Assembly (NCBI RefSeq): GCF_017833525.1
Contig: NZ_JAFICD010000001.1
Coordinates: 2,728,001-2,792,000 of the forward strand
DNA from: Duganella sp. 1411
GTDB taxonomy: Bacteria > Pseudomonadota > Gammaproteobacteria > Burkholderiales > Burkholderiaceae_D
Length of the DNA stretch: 64,000 nt
Direction: 5' to 3'
Shown here: in pieces, positions 20,446-29,989 of the stretch
How the letters are laid out: every line of letters begins with the position of its first letter
Position numbering within the stretch: position 1 is the first letter of the stretch
The notes under the pieces: generated by a model
Seen by the model: only the letters and a program-made list of their open reading frames with translations
Databases searched by the model: none
What the model was told of the DNA's origin: nothing
Translations under genes and position numbers: made by a program

Positions 20446-21249
20446 ATGAAGATTCAGCAACTATTGTGCTTCGGCACCGTCCCCGGCGGCGGCAACGCCG
20501 CCCTGGTCGTCCAGCATGACCATTCCAGCGCCGACCAGCGCCAGCGGTTCGCCCGCGAACGCCAGCAGCCGGCCTGCGTGTTCATCGACGCCGCGGTTGA
20601 CGGCGAAGGCGGGCCCGCCTTCGTGCCCAACTTCGTGCTCGACTATTACTATCCGCACGCGCGCAGCCCGTTATGCCTGCACGCGACCCTGGCGGCGGCG
20701 CGCGTGCTGCTGTCGCCGGCGCGCCCGACGCTGGCGGTGCGCACGGCCGTGCGCGGCCAGCCGCTGACGCTGGCATTGCGCGACGACGGCGTCTACATCG
20801 AACTGGCGCCGCAAGCGCCGCCGCCGGTGGCCATCGGCGCCGATCTGCCGGCGCGCCTGCTGGCCGCGCCCGGGCTGGCGCTGGCGTCGCCGCCGGCCAT
20901 CGCCTCGGTCGGCAGCCCCAAGCTGTTGCTGCAGGTGGCCGACGGCGCCACGCTGGCCGCGCTGCGGCCGGACCTGCCCGCCATCGCCGCCTGGGGCCGG
21001 GAACACGGCGTCAGCGGCGTCTACGCCTGGTGCCGCCGCGCCGACGGCGCGCTCGAGGGCCGCAACTTCAACCACCTGGACCCGGCCATGGAGGACAGCG
21101 CCACCGGCGTGGCCGCCGGCGCCCTGGCCGTGCTGCTGGGCGCCGGGCTGACCCTGTACCAAGGCGCCGGGTTGGGCCGTCCGTGCCGCATCCACGCCCG
21201 CACCGGCGGCGAACACATATTAATAGGCGGCGCCGCCGACTTCACCTGA
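20446..21249 (+). CDS. Divergent PhzF-family (phenazine biosynthesis-like) protein
   Basis: A 267-residue protein with the two-fold diaminopimelate-epimerase-like layout of PhzF. The opening KIQQLLCFGTVPGGGNAALVV corresponds to the family FTxxPFxGNPLAVV strand-turn. The C-terminal half has MEDSATGVAAGALAVLL, matching the usual EDPATGSAA. In place of the family catalytic Glu (SETTF) the sequence reads QPACVF, and the PFAGHPT loop is replaced by PLCLHAT. The ordinary isomerase reaction is therefore doubtful. It is divergent from dnaE2 and shares the LexA-box region, so damage-induced expression is possible. Confidence 0.75.
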   Translation: MKIQQLLCFGTVPGGGNAALVVQHDHSSADQRQRFARERQQPACVFIDAAVDGEGGPAFVPNFVLDYYYPHARSPLCLHATLAAARVLLSPARPTLAVRTAVRGQPLTLALRDDGVYIELAPQAPPPVAIGADLPARLLAAPGLALASPPAIASVGSPKLLLQVADGATLAALRPDLPAIAAWGREHGVSGVYAWCRRADGALEGRNFNHLDPAMEDSATGVAAGALAVLLGAGLTLYQGAGLGRPCRIHARTGGEHILIGGAADFT

Positions 21250-21398
21250 GCCGCGCCCGCCTGCGTACCAGTACGTAGCCCGGGGCCCGGTGTGGCGCGT
21301 CAAAACAACAGTAAATAGTGTTTAAACGCAAAATTGGCAGAAAACCCATTTCAATATTAATTATTTGAATAGAATCAGATTTTTCATGGGAGAGATAC

Positions 21399-23798
21399 GT
21401 GCCAGCCAATAACACCTTACGTCAAGCCGTCTTGTTCAGCCTGTACGGCGCCGCCGCGCTCGGCTTCAGCCCCGCCGTCCACGCGCAAGCGACCACCGAC
21501 ACCGCCGCCGCTCCCATGCAAACGGTCACCTTGGTCGGCTCGCGCCGCGCCACCTCGTCGGCCACCGACACCGTGGTGCCGGTCGATATCATCCCGATGA
21601 ACAAGGTGTCCGAACAGGGCGGCCAGTTCGACCTGGCGCAATCGCTGACCTACATCTCGCCGTCGTTCAACTCGACGCGCCAGAGCGGCGCCGACGGCGC
21701 CGACCTGGTCGACTCGGCCGCGCTGCGCGGCCTCGGCTCGGACCAGACCCTGGTGCTGGTCAACGGCAAGCGCCGCCACACCACCGCGCTGGTCAACCTG
21801 TTCGGCGCGCGCAACCGCGGCAACACCGGCTCGGACCTGAACGCCATCCCGCTGCTGGCCATCAAGGACGTGCAGGTGCTGCGCGACGGCGCCGCCGCCC
21901 AGTACGGCTCGGACGCGATCGCCGGCGTCATGGACATCGGCCTCAAGAAAAGCCTCGGCTGCGAGGCCATCGCCGGCTACAGCCAGTACTCGGCCGGCGA
22001 CGGCAAGAACTACCTGGGCTCGGCCTACTGCGGCTTCGCCATCGGCAACGGCGGCGTCGTCGGCGTCACCGGCGAGTATCTCGACCGCGGGCGCTCGAAC
22101 CGCGCCGAGGCCGACAACCCGCGCATCATCGGCGACACCAAGACCGAGAACCAGACCATTTATGTCAACGGCGAACTGCCGACCACCGGCAACGGCAAGC
22201 TGTACTTCACGGCCGGCGCGCAAAAGCGCGACGGCTCGTCGGCCGCGTTCGCGCGCGGCGGCGTCGGCTCGGACGACATCCCGAGCCGCAACTCGGCCGC
22301 CATGTACCCGAACGGCTTCGTGCCGTTCATCGACGCCCGCATCGACGACCGCTACGCCACCGTCGGCCACCGCATCAAGCTCGGCGAGTGGAACACCGAC
22401 TTGTCGCAGACCTACGGCTACAACAAGATGATGTACAACATCAACAACACGATCAACGCCTCGATCGCCAACCAGGACTTGCTCGCCGGCGGCGCCGGCA
22501 GGAGCCCCAGCGCCTTCGACGCCGGCGGCTTCTCGTTCCAGCAGCTGACCACCAACGTCGACCTGAGCCGCTACTACGACGGCGTGCTCGGCGGCGGTCT
22601 GAACGTCGCCTTCGGCGCCGAATACCGCAGCGAGGAATTCAAGATCTTCGCCGGCGAGCCGGGCTCCTACATCGACGCCGACGGCGTCGGCAACGGCGGC
22701 AACGCCGGCAGCCAGGGCTTCCCCGGCTTCCAGCCGGGCGACCGGGTCAAGGCCAAGCGCCACAGCGACGCCGCCTACCTCGACCTCGAGGCCGACCTGA
22801 CGCGCGACGTCAAGGCGCAGGCGGCGCTGCGCTACGAGAAATTCAGCGACTTCGGCTCGACCGTCACCGGCAAGCTGGCCGGCTCGGTGCGCGTGGCCGA
22901 CGCCGTGCTGCTGCGCGGCTCGGCCAGCACCGGCTTCCGCGCGCCGTCGCTGCAGCAAAGCTACCTGTCGACCACCTTCACCGACTTCATCGGCGGCGTG
23001 CCCAAGGAAGTGGTGCTCGCGCCCAACGGCGGCGTCGTCGCCAACGCGGCCGGCATCCCCAAGCTCAAAGAGGAAAAGTCGACCAGCTACACCTTGGGCA
23101 CGACGTGGACGCCGAACCAGGCGCTGTCGGTCACGGCCGATTTGTACCGCATCAAGATCAAGGACCGCATCGTGCTGTCGGGCCGCTTCAACGCCGACAA
23201 CTACCCCGACCTGGCCGACCGCCTGGCCGCGCTGGGCGTGGGCGAGGCGCAATTCTTCGTCAACTCGGTCGACACCAAGACCCAGGGGCTGGACCTGACG
23301 GCCTCGCACAAGGCCAACTTCGGCGCCAACAAGCTGACCACCTTCCTGGCGCTCAACGTCAGCAAGACCGAAGTCACCGGCATCCACGCGCCGGCCTCGC
23401 TGCGCGGCTTCGAGGACGTGCTGCTGTCGGAGAAGGAGCGCCTGTACATCGAACAGGGGGCGCCCAAGTCGAAGGTCACGCTCGGCTTCAACTACGCCAC
23501 CGGCCCGCTGGAGACGGACTTCAAGATCATCCACTTCGGCCCGCAGACCCTGGGCACCTTCGACGGCACCGCCAATGGCGTGCCGAACCAGCACTACGAA
23601 TCGAAGACCTCGGCCGACCTGAGCTTCACGTACGCGCTCAGCAAGAACATGAAGGTCACCGTCGGCGGCAACAACATCTTCAACGTCAAGCCGACCGCGC
23701 AGGACGCCAACCAGACCGACAACGGTTTCAAGTATGAAAGCGTGCAGTTCGGGCTGAACGGCGCCTCCTACTTCGGCCGCCTGTGGGTGCGCTTCTAA
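21399..23798 (+). CDS. TonB-dependent receptor
   Basis: A 799-residue outer-membrane receptor. A signal peptide (VLFSLYGAAALGFSPAVHAQ) and a TonB box-like MQTVTLVGSRR precede the plug, which has AALRGLGSDQTLVLVNGKRRH and LRDGAAAQYGSDAIAGVMD. The barrel includes SASTGFRAPSLQQSY and ends YFGRLWVRF. This subclass is common in Sphingomonas, Xanthomonas and Oxalobacteraceae for plant- or soil-derived compounds. The ligand cannot be told from sequence. The start is a GTG preceded by GGGAGAG. No Fur box was found upstream, in contrast to the heme receptor. Confidence 0.9.
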   Translation: MPANNTLRQAVLFSLYGAAALGFSPAVHAQATTDTAAAPMQTVTLVGSRRATSSATDTVVPVDIIPMNKVSEQGGQFDLAQSLTYISPSFNSTRQSGADGADLVDSAALRGLGSDQTLVLVNGKRRHTTALVNLFGARNRGNTGSDLNAIPLLAIKDVQVLRDGAAAQYGSDAIAGVMDIGLKKSLGCEAIAGYSQYSAGDGKNYLGSAYCGFAIGNGGVVGVTGEYLDRGRSNRAEADNPRIIGDTKTENQTIYVNGELPTTGNGKLYFTAGAQKRDGSSAAFARGGVGSDDIPSRNSAAMYPNGFVPFIDARIDDRYATVGHRIKLGEWNTDLSQTYGYNKMMYNINNTINASIANQDLLAGGAGRSPSAFDAGGFSFQQLTTNVDLSRYYDGVLGGGLNVAFGAEYRSEEFKIFAGEPGSYIDADGVGNGGNAGSQGFPGFQPGDRVKAKRHSDAAYLDLEADLTRDVKAQAALRYEKFSDFGSTVTGKLAGSVRVADAVLLRGSASTGFRAPSLQQSYLSTTFTDFIGGVPKEVVLAPNGGVVANAAGIPKLKEEKSTSYTLGTTWTPNQALSVTADLYRIKIKDRIVLSGRFNADNYPDLADRLAALGVGEAQFFVNSVDTKTQGLDLTASHKANFGANKLTTFLALNVSKTEVTGIHAPASLRGFEDVLLSEKERLYIEQGAPKSKVTLGFNYATGPLETDFKIIHFGPQTLGTFDGTANGVPNQHYESKTSADLSFTYALSKNMKVTVGGNNIFNVKPTAQDANQTDNGFKYESVQFGLNGASYFGRLWVRF

Positions 23799-23809
23799 TC
23801 CACGTTGAT

Positions 23810-23833
23810 ACGGCGCCTGCGGGCGCCGTTTTT
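23810..23833 (+). terminator. Rho-independent terminator after the TonB receptor
   Basis: Stem CGGCGCC (23811-23817) and GGCGCCG (23822-23828) with a four-base loop, followed by TTTTT. It lies 12 bases after the stop codon. Confidence 0.93.
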
Positions 23834-23923
23834 CCCTGGATTTACGTTTGCTTACACTTCGCTAACGCCGTTCAACCCGATCGCGCCCTACACTAGTCTT
23901 TATTCTAGGCAACGGAGCACGCC

Positions 23924-24400
23924 ATGCGCCACGCGATCGCCCTCATGTTATTCCTCACGCTGCTGCAAGGGGCGCTGGCCTACGCCGCGCTCGGCGGCGC
24001 GCCGTCCGACTTCGGCGGCGCGCCGGCGGTGAGCGCGCGCCGCTTCGCCGCCGGCGCCGCCGCCAGCACCGCCACCAGCGCCGCCGACGCCGTCTACACC
24101 GTCAGCCAGAGCACGCTCGACAGCGGCACCGTGGTGCGCGAATACAGCGACGCGGCCGGCAAGGTGTTCGCCGTCAGCTGGCGCGGCCCGACCTTGCCCG
24201 ACCTGCGCACCCTGCTCGGCGACAAGTTCGCCGCCATGACCGGCGCGGCCGCCAAGCGCGCCCAGGCCGGCCACTCGCAGCTGGCGCTCGAGCGCGCCGA
24301 CGTGGTGCTGGTGTCGACCGGCCACATGCGCTCGTTCGCCGGCCACGCCTGGATCCCGAGCGCGCTGCCGCCCGGCTTCGACACCGCCACCATCGAATAA
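23924..24400 (+). CDS. DUF2844 domain protein, exported
   Basis: A 158-residue protein with a signal peptide (MRHAIALMLFLTLLQGALA). The DUF2844 pattern follows as LGGAPSDFGG, YTVSQSTLDSGTVVREY and VFAVSWRGPTLPDLRTLLG. The family is nearly always next to DUF3443 in Burkholderiales, as here, with 9 bases between stop and next start. Function is unknown. The pair probably works together outside the inner membrane. Confidence 0.88.
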   Translation: MRHAIALMLFLTLLQGALAYAALGGAPSDFGGAPAVSARRFAAGAAASTATSAADAVYTVSQSTLDSGTVVREYSDAAGKVFAVSWRGPTLPDLRTLLGDKFAAMTGAAAKRAQAGHSQLALERADVVLVSTGHMRSFAGHAWIPSALPPGFDTATIE

Positions 24401-24409
24401 GGGCCGCCG

Positions 24410-26170
24410 ATGACAGCTCCGACACCCCGCGCCGCGCCGCGCGCCACCGCCGCCGGCCCGCGCCGCGCCGTCCGCCGGGCCGCCGCGCTGCTGTGCCTGG
24501 CCTTGGCCGCCTGCGGCGGTGGCGGCGGCGGGTCCTCGTCCGCCACCGCGGCCGCGAGCGCCGAATCCGCCACGCCGGTGGTCAGCATCGGCGCCACGCC
24601 GACCGCCACCACCACCGGCCAGGTGGTCACCCTGACCTGGAGCGTGAGCAACGCGCCGGCCGCCGGCTGCGCCGCCTCGGGCGCCTGGAGCGGCGCCGTC
24701 GCCGCCAGCGGCACGCGCACGGTCACCGCCGGCGCCGCCGGCACCGCCAACTACACGCTCACCTGCGGCGGCGCCAGCGGCACCGCCGCGGTGGTCGTGA
24801 GCACCCCGCCGCCGTCGCCCAGCACCAGTTTGACGTTGGCGCCGGCCAGCATCACCACCGCGCAAACGTCGGTGCTGAGCTGGTCGTCGGCCAACGCCAG
24901 CGGCTGCACCGCCAGCGGCGCCTGGAGCGGCGCCAAGGCCACCTCCGGCGCGGTGACGGTGGCCCCGTCCACCGCCGGCAGCTACACCTACAGCCTGACC
25001 TGCAGCGGCGACGGCGGCAGCGCCAGCGCCAGCGCCGCGCTGAGCGTGACGCCGGCGCTGTCGAACACCGTCCCCATCACGGTCGACAGCGGCCCGGCCG
25101 GCGTGGGCGGCGTCATCAACGTGCCCTACGTCAGCGTCACCGTGTGCCGGCCCGGCACCACGGTCTGCCAGACGGTCGACCACGTGATGCTCGACACCGG
25201 CTCGTACGGCCTGCGGCTGCTGGCCTCGGCGCTGGACGACAGCCTGGCGCTGCCGGGAATCAAGACCGCGTCCGGCGCCGACGCCGCCGAATGCGGCAAG
25301 TTCGTCAGCGGCTACACGTGGGGCGCGGTGCGCCAGGCCGACGTCAAGCTGGCCGACGAGGAGGCGGCCGGCATCTCGATCCAGGTCATCGGCGACGCCG
25401 GCGCCAACTTCGCCGCCACGCCGGCCAGCTGCAGCAGCGCCGGCAACAACCTCGGCTCGCTCGACGCGGTGGGCGCCAAGGGCATCCTCGGCGTCGGCCT
25501 GTTCAAGCACGATTGCGGCGACGCCTGCGCGCGCGCGGCCATCAGCGGCGTCTACTACGCGTGCGGTGCCGGCGCCTGCAGCGCCAGCGCCATGCCGCTG
25601 GCGGTACAGATCACCAACCCGGTGGCGTCGTTCGCGGTCAACAACAACGGCGTGCTGGTGAGCCTGCCGGCGGTGGGCACGGCCGGGCTGACGTCGGTCA
25701 GCGGCACGTTGACGTTCGGCGTCAACACGCAGGCCAACAACACGCTGGCCGGCGAAAAGCTGTTCAAGACTGACGGCAACGGCGACTTCAGCACCGCCTA
25801 CCAGGGCAAGACCTACGGCGCCAGCTTCATCGACAGCGGCTCGAACGGCTACTTCTTCACCGACGCGACGATCCGCACCTGTTCGGGGGGCGACTTCTTC
25901 TGTCCGGCGGCGCCGCTGGCGCTGAGCGCCACCAACAGCGCGGCCGACGGCAGCGCCAGCGGCGCGGTCGACTTCACCATCGTCAACCTGGTGCAACTGC
26001 CATCGACGATCCGGGCCGCGCAGGTGGGCGGCACGTTGACGGGCACGGCCGGCTCGAGCAGCAGCGACGCCTTCGACTGGGGGCTACCGTTCTTCTACGG
26101 CCGCCGCGTGTTCGTGGTCATGGAGGGCAACACCGTCAACGGCAAGACCGGCCCCCTCTGGGCCTATTAA
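24410..26170 (+). CDS. DUF3443 domain lipoprotein with two pepsin-like D-[TS]-G-S motifs
   Basis: A 586-residue protein. A lipoprotein signal ends LALAACGGG. Two Ig-like repeats follow (about residues 55-125 and 135-215, each with the CxASGAWSGA pattern and a Pro-rich linker). The DUF3443 domain fills the rest. Within it HVMLDTGSYGLRLL (D262) and ASFIDSGSNGYFF (D475) lie 213 residues apart. This spacing and context resemble the two catalytic loops of pepsin-like aspartic proteases, although family function is officially unknown. It is coupled with the DUF2844 gene. The stop codon is directly followed by a palindromic repeat pair. Confidence 0.85.
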   Translation: MTAPTPRAAPRATAAGPRRAVRRAAALLCLALAACGGGGGGSSSATAAASAESATPVVSIGATPTATTTGQVVTLTWSVSNAPAAGCAASGAWSGAVAASGTRTVTAGAAGTANYTLTCGGASGTAAVVVSTPPPSPSTSLTLAPASITTAQTSVLSWSSANASGCTASGAWSGAKATSGAVTVAPSTAGSYTYSLTCSGDGGSASASAALSVTPALSNTVPITVDSGPAGVGGVINVPYVSVTVCRPGTTVCQTVDHVMLDTGSYGLRLLASALDDSLALPGIKTASGADAAECGKFVSGYTWGAVRQADVKLADEEAAGISIQVIGDAGANFAATPASCSSAGNNLGSLDAVGAKGILGVGLFKHDCGDACARAAISGVYYACGAGACSASAMPLAVQITNPVASFAVNNNGVLVSLPAVGTAGLTSVSGTLTFGVNTQANNTLAGEKLFKTDGNGDFSTAYQGKTYGASFIDSGSNGYFFTDATIRTCSGGDFFCPAAPLALSATNSAADGSASGAVDFTIVNLVQLPSTIRAAQVGGTLTGTAGSSSSDAFDWGLPFFYGRRVFVVMEGNTVNGKTGPLWAY

Positions 26171-26260
26171 AACCGGGGGGTCAAGTCTAACATTCATACA
26201 CGGGCTGATGCAGGATACGGCTGTGCTGGTGTATGAATGTTAGACTTGACCCCCGGGGTT
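26171..26260. repeat. Paired inverted repeat, family 1 variant, copy 2
   Basis: Arms 26171-26201 and 26229-26260 are near-perfect reverse complements around a 27-base centre. The core GGGGTCAAGTCTAACATT differs from copy 1 (GGGGTCAGGTCCAACATT) by substitutions that occur in both arms, so pairing is kept. It starts on the base after the DUF3443 stop. Confidence 0.85.
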
Positions 26261-26336
26261 GATGGCGCTTGTCACGGTGCCGTCATGTAGGTTGGTTAAA
26301 GTCCCCACCTTGATTTTTATATATGTCGAGGGTGCG

Positions 26337-28442
26337 ATGAGAACGAATTCGGTGATGGTGGCGGCGTTGACGGCGGCCGGCGTGATGGGCCTGGCCGGTT
26401 GCGGCGGGGAGTCCAACCCGGCGCCGGCCATTCCGGAGGGCACCACCGTGACCCTGGCGCTGATGGAGACCACCGACATCCACGCCAACGTGATGAGCTA
26501 TAACTATTACGCGCTGGCCGAGGACACCAGCCTGGGCCTGGAGCGCACGTCGACGCTGGTCGCCGCCGCGCGCGCCGAAAACCCCAACAACGTGCTGCTC
26601 GACGACGGCGACACCATCCAGGGCACCTTGCTGGGCGACCTGCAGGCGGCCACCAAGCCGATCCCGTGCGCCGAGACGATGGCCGTGCACAAGGTCATGA
26701 ACGCCATGAAATACGACGGCGGCGGCTTCGGCAACCACGAGTTCAACTACGGCTTGCCGCTGCTGAGTCAGATCACCAACACCGACTTCGGCATCCCCGG
26801 CGTGGCCAAGCCGTCGGGCACCTGCGGCGGCCCCGCCTTCCCGTTGACCCTGACCAACGTCACCGGCGTGGCCAGCGGCAAGCCCATCGTCCAGCCGTAC
26901 GTGCTGCTGCCGCGCACCTTCTCGGCCACGACGCCCGACGGCGGCAAGCTCGACGTCAAGATGAACATCGGCCTGCTGAGCTTTGTGCCGCCGCAAATCC
27001 TCGAGTGGGACCAGAAGAACCTGGCCGGCAAGGTCGCCGTCACCGGCGTCCAGGAGGCGGCCAAGCAATACGTGCCGGAGCTGCGCGCCAAGGGCGCCGA
27101 CCTGGTCGTGGCGCTGTCGCACGGCGGCCTCGACCCGAGCCCGTACAGCCCGAAAATGGAAAACGGCAGCTACCACCTGACCAGCACCGGCATCGACGCG
27201 CTGCTGATCGGCCATTCGCACTTGATCTTCCCGAAAGGCAAGGAAGCCGGCGCCGCCGCGCTCGACGCCTCGTTCGCCGCCTTCCCGGCCGGCGCCAAGA
27301 TCGACGCCGTCAACGGCTTCGTCAACGGCGTGCCGACCGTCATGGCGCAAAGCTGGGGCCGGCGCCTGGGCATCATCAAGATGACCTTGGCCTACACCGG
27401 CGGCAAGTGGGTGGTGCGCCCGGCCGCCACGACGGTCGAGTCGCGCGGCTTCAAGTACACCGACGGCGCCACCGTCGTCAAGGCCGATCCGGCGGTGGCG
27501 CCGCTGGTGGCCGCCGAGCACGCCGCGACCATCGCCTACGCCAAGCAACCGCTGGGCGTGGCCACCGACTTCGAGATGTCGGCCTACTTCGCGCTGGCCG
27601 GCGACGTCAGCGCGATCCAGCTGGTCAACCAGGCGCAGCTCGACTACGTCAAGAAATTCATCGCCGCCAGCACCGACGCCACCCTCGCCTCCTACAAGAA
27701 CATTCCGGTGATCTCGTGCAGCGCGCCGTTCAAGGCGGGCCGCAACGGGCCGTCCGACTTCACCGACGTCGCGCCCGGCGCCAGCGCGGCCGCGCCGGTC
27801 GGGCTGCAGGTGCGCAACCCGGGCGACCTTTACCTGTACAGCAACAACAACCTGCAGGCGGTCAAGATCAAGGGCAGCGACCTGAAGGCGTGGCTGGAGA
27901 CGGCCGCCAAGCAGTTCGCCCAGATCGACCCGGCCAAAACGGCCGAGCAGGACCTGGTGCCGAGCTACGGCACGATCTACAACTACGACGTGTTCTACGC
28001 CGAGAACAACGCCTTGACCTACCAGATCGACGTCACCAAGCCGGTGGGCGCGCGCATCGTCAACCTGAGCTACCTGGGCAAGCCGGTGGCCGACGCGGAC
28101 GACTTCATCGTCGCCACCAACGATTACCGCGCCGGCGGCGGCGGCGCCGTGCCCGGCATCGACGGCAGCAAGACCATCATCAAGTCGCCGGACGCCAACC
28201 AGACCGTGGTGAGCAACTATCTGGCGGCGCGCGGCGCGGCCAGCGGCAAGGTCACGCTGGCCGACAACGGCAGCGCGCGCAGCTGGAGCTTCGTCAAGGC
28301 GGCCACCGCCGGGCCGGTGATCCTGCGCTCGGCGCCGGGCCACCTGGCGCTGGCCAGGAGCGCCGGCATCACCGCCGTCACCGCCGAGGGCGCGCTGGAC
28401 GCGAGCGGCTTCGCCAAGTACACGATCGACCTGAGCAAATAG
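26337..28442 (+). CDS. 2',3'-cyclic-nucleotide 2'-phosphodiesterase / 3'-nucleotidase (CpdB-like)
   Basis: A 701-residue lipoprotein (signal ending GLAGCGG). The metallophosphatase domain has the metal ligands in METTDIHANV, DDGDTIQGT, GFGNHEFNYGL, ALSHGG and IGHSH. The C-terminal 5'-nucleotidase-type domain carries the substrate stretch VATNDYRAGGGG. CpdB hydrolyses 2',3'-cyclic nucleotides from RNA breakdown and then 3'-nucleotides in the periplasm, allowing nucleoside uptake. ATG at 26337 with GAGGG upstream is chosen because it begins the lipoprotein signal. A Sel1 lipoprotein follows after 9 bases and is probably co-transcribed. Confidence 0.9.
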   Translation: MRTNSVMVAALTAAGVMGLAGCGGESNPAPAIPEGTTVTLALMETTDIHANVMSYNYYALAEDTSLGLERTSTLVAAARAENPNNVLLDDGDTIQGTLLGDLQAATKPIPCAETMAVHKVMNAMKYDGGGFGNHEFNYGLPLLSQITNTDFGIPGVAKPSGTCGGPAFPLTLTNVTGVASGKPIVQPYVLLPRTFSATTPDGGKLDVKMNIGLLSFVPPQILEWDQKNLAGKVAVTGVQEAAKQYVPELRAKGADLVVALSHGGLDPSPYSPKMENGSYHLTSTGIDALLIGHSHLIFPKGKEAGAAALDASFAAFPAGAKIDAVNGFVNGVPTVMAQSWGRRLGIIKMTLAYTGGKWVVRPAATTVESRGFKYTDGATVVKADPAVAPLVAAEHAATIAYAKQPLGVATDFEMSAYFALAGDVSAIQLVNQAQLDYVKKFIAASTDATLASYKNIPVISCSAPFKAGRNGPSDFTDVAPGASAAAPVGLQVRNPGDLYLYSNNNLQAVKIKGSDLKAWLETAAKQFAQIDPAKTAEQDLVPSYGTIYNYDVFYAENNALTYQIDVTKPVGARIVNLSYLGKPVADADDFIVATNDYRAGGGGAVPGIDGSKTIIKSPDANQTVVSNYLAARGAASGKVTLADNGSARSWSFVKAATAGPVILRSAPGHLALARSAGITAVTAEGALDASGFAKYTIDLSK

Positions 28443-28451
28443 GACGGCGCC

Positions 28452-29180
28452 ATGACATTCTCCCGCAATGGCATGGTGGCGGCGGCGCTGGCGGCGGCGT
28501 TGCTGTCGGCCTGCCAGATCCAGCGCGAGCCGCCCGATGCGGCGCAGATCGAAACGGTGGGCATGCAGGCGCTGCAGCAGGCCGACGCCGGCGCCGAGCG
28601 CAAGCTGATGGCGTGGGCCGGACAGAACAGGCCGGTGGCGCAGCGCGAGCTGGGGCTGCTGTACCAGAGCCGGCCGCGCCAGCGCGCCGAGGCGCTGCCC
28701 TGGTTCGAGCGGGCCGCGCGCGGCGGCGATGCCGAGGCCGCGTTCCGGCTGGGCGAGATGCTGCGGCTGGGCGTCCCGGCGCAACCGGCGGCGGCCGCGC
28801 CGTGGTACCAGCTGGCCGCGCAACAGCGGCACGCGCGCGCGGCGCTGGTGCTGGGCCAGCTCTACAAGAATGGCGACGGCGTCGCGCGCGACGACGGGGT
28901 GGCCGCGCGCTGGCTGACGGCCGCCAGCGAAGGCGGCAACGCGCACGCGATGTTTTTGCTGTCGTACTTCTACAGCGAGGGGCGCGGCGTGGCGCGCGAC
29001 CCGGCGCGGGCGCGCGCGCTGCTGGAGGAGTCGGCCGAGCACGAGTATCCGCCGGCGCTGCAGGAACTGGCGCTGACGGTGCAGCTGGGCGACGCGCACA
29101 GCGCCCGCGACGAGCGCCGCGCCGGCTACCTGTTGAAGGAGGCGACCGAGCACCGCCACAACAACTGGAACCGTTTTTGA
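28452..29180 (+). CDS. Sel1-repeat lipoprotein
   Basis: A 242-residue lipoprotein (signal ending LLSACQ, so a lipidated Cys) with four to five Sel1-like helical repeats. Examples are AEALPWFERAARGGDAEAAF, GDGVARDDGVAARWLTAASE and GRGVARDPARARALLEESAE. Sel1 solenoids bind partner proteins, often in envelope complexes. Ligands are unknown. Tight spacing to the CpdB-like gene suggests one transcript. Confidence 0.85.
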   Translation: MTFSRNGMVAAALAAALLSACQIQREPPDAAQIETVGMQALQQADAGAERKLMAWAGQNRPVAQRELGLLYQSRPRQRAEALPWFERAARGGDAEAAFRLGEMLRLGVPAQPAAAAPWYQLAAQQRHARAALVLGQLYKNGDGVARDDGVAARWLTAASEGGNAHAMFLLSYFYSEGRGVARDPARARALLEESAEHEYPPALQELALTVQLGDAHSARDERRAGYLLKEATEHRHNNWNRF

Positions 29181-29310
29181 TGGAGGTTTGATCTCGCGCA
29201 TGGCCGGCGGGGGCTGCGTTGAACAACGCACAGACGCTCGGTGTTGGCGGACGTACGGTCAGCATCACGTGTCCCCCGTCCGCATTTCATTCGCCATGCA
29301 AGGAGCCGAG

Positions 29311-29820
29311 ATGAAACAAACCACCCCATCCCAGGGCAAGATGCCCAAACCCATCCCCACCGAGACCGATCCGCAGGACGCCATCAGCCTGCTGACCGAG
29401 GGTCACGAGCAGGTCCGCTCGCTGTTCGAGCAGTACGAGGAGCTGGGCGACCGCGCCCACGCCAGCAAGCAGAAACTGGCGCTGAAAATCTGCGAGGAGT
29501 TGACCCGGCACACGACCATCGAGGAGGAGATCTTCTATCCGGCGATGCGCAGGGCGGCCAAGGGCAACGAGGACCTGGTCGACCAATCGATCGTCGAGCA
29601 CGCCTCGGCCAAGGAATTGATCGCCCAGCTGATGCAAATGGACGCCGGCGACGATTTGTTCGACGCCAAGGTCAAGGTCTTGGGCGAGCAGGTGCTGCAC
29701 CATGTCGAGGAGGAAGAGGAACGGATGTTCCCGAAGGCGCGCGGCGCCAAGCTGGACCTGATGGAGCTGGGCATGCAGATGGCCCGGCGCAAGGAAGAGG
29801 TTGCGTTGCCGAAGGCGTGA
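29311..29820 (+). CDS. Hemerythrin-like (HHE) domain protein
   Basis: A 169-residue four-helix protein with the iron ligands expected of HHE domains: LLTEGHEQVRSLF, LTRHTTIEEEIFYPAM, QSIVEHASAKEL and LHHVEEEEERMFP. Such proteins bind a non-heme diiron centre and oxygen or NO, or act in iron and oxidative stress handling. The ATG at 29311 has a strong AAGGAG site and lies upstream of all ligands. It is monocistronic. Confidence 0.92.
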   Translation: MKQTTPSQGKMPKPIPTETDPQDAISLLTEGHEQVRSLFEQYEELGDRAHASKQKLALKICEELTRHTTIEEEIFYPAMRRAAKGNEDLVDQSIVEHASAKELIAQLMQMDAGDDLFDAKVKVLGEQVLHHVEEEEERMFPKARGAKLDLMELGMQMARRKEEVALPKA

Positions 29821-29835
29821 GCCGTCCCGTCAAAC

Positions 29836-29936
29836 ACGTAGGGCGGATTAGGCGGCACGCCGTAATCGGCCATCGATGAGCCGTCGGCGGCGCACGCATT
29901 GGCGGATTACGCTGCGCTAATCCGCCCTACGTGGTT
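29836..29936. repeat. Palindromic intergenic repeat, family 2, copies C (two facing units)
   Basis: A unit starting CACGTAGGGCGGATTA at 29836 faces a second unit GGCGGATTA...TAATCCGCC that ends in CTACGTGG at 29933. The outer flanks CACGTAGGG and CCCTACGTGG are themselves complementary, so the whole stretch could fold into one larger hairpin with internal arms. Confidence 0.8.
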
Positions 29937-29989
29937 CCGTGGTGCCGTGGTGCCGTTATGGATCCGTCGTCCGCCCCCGCCGCCCGCCG

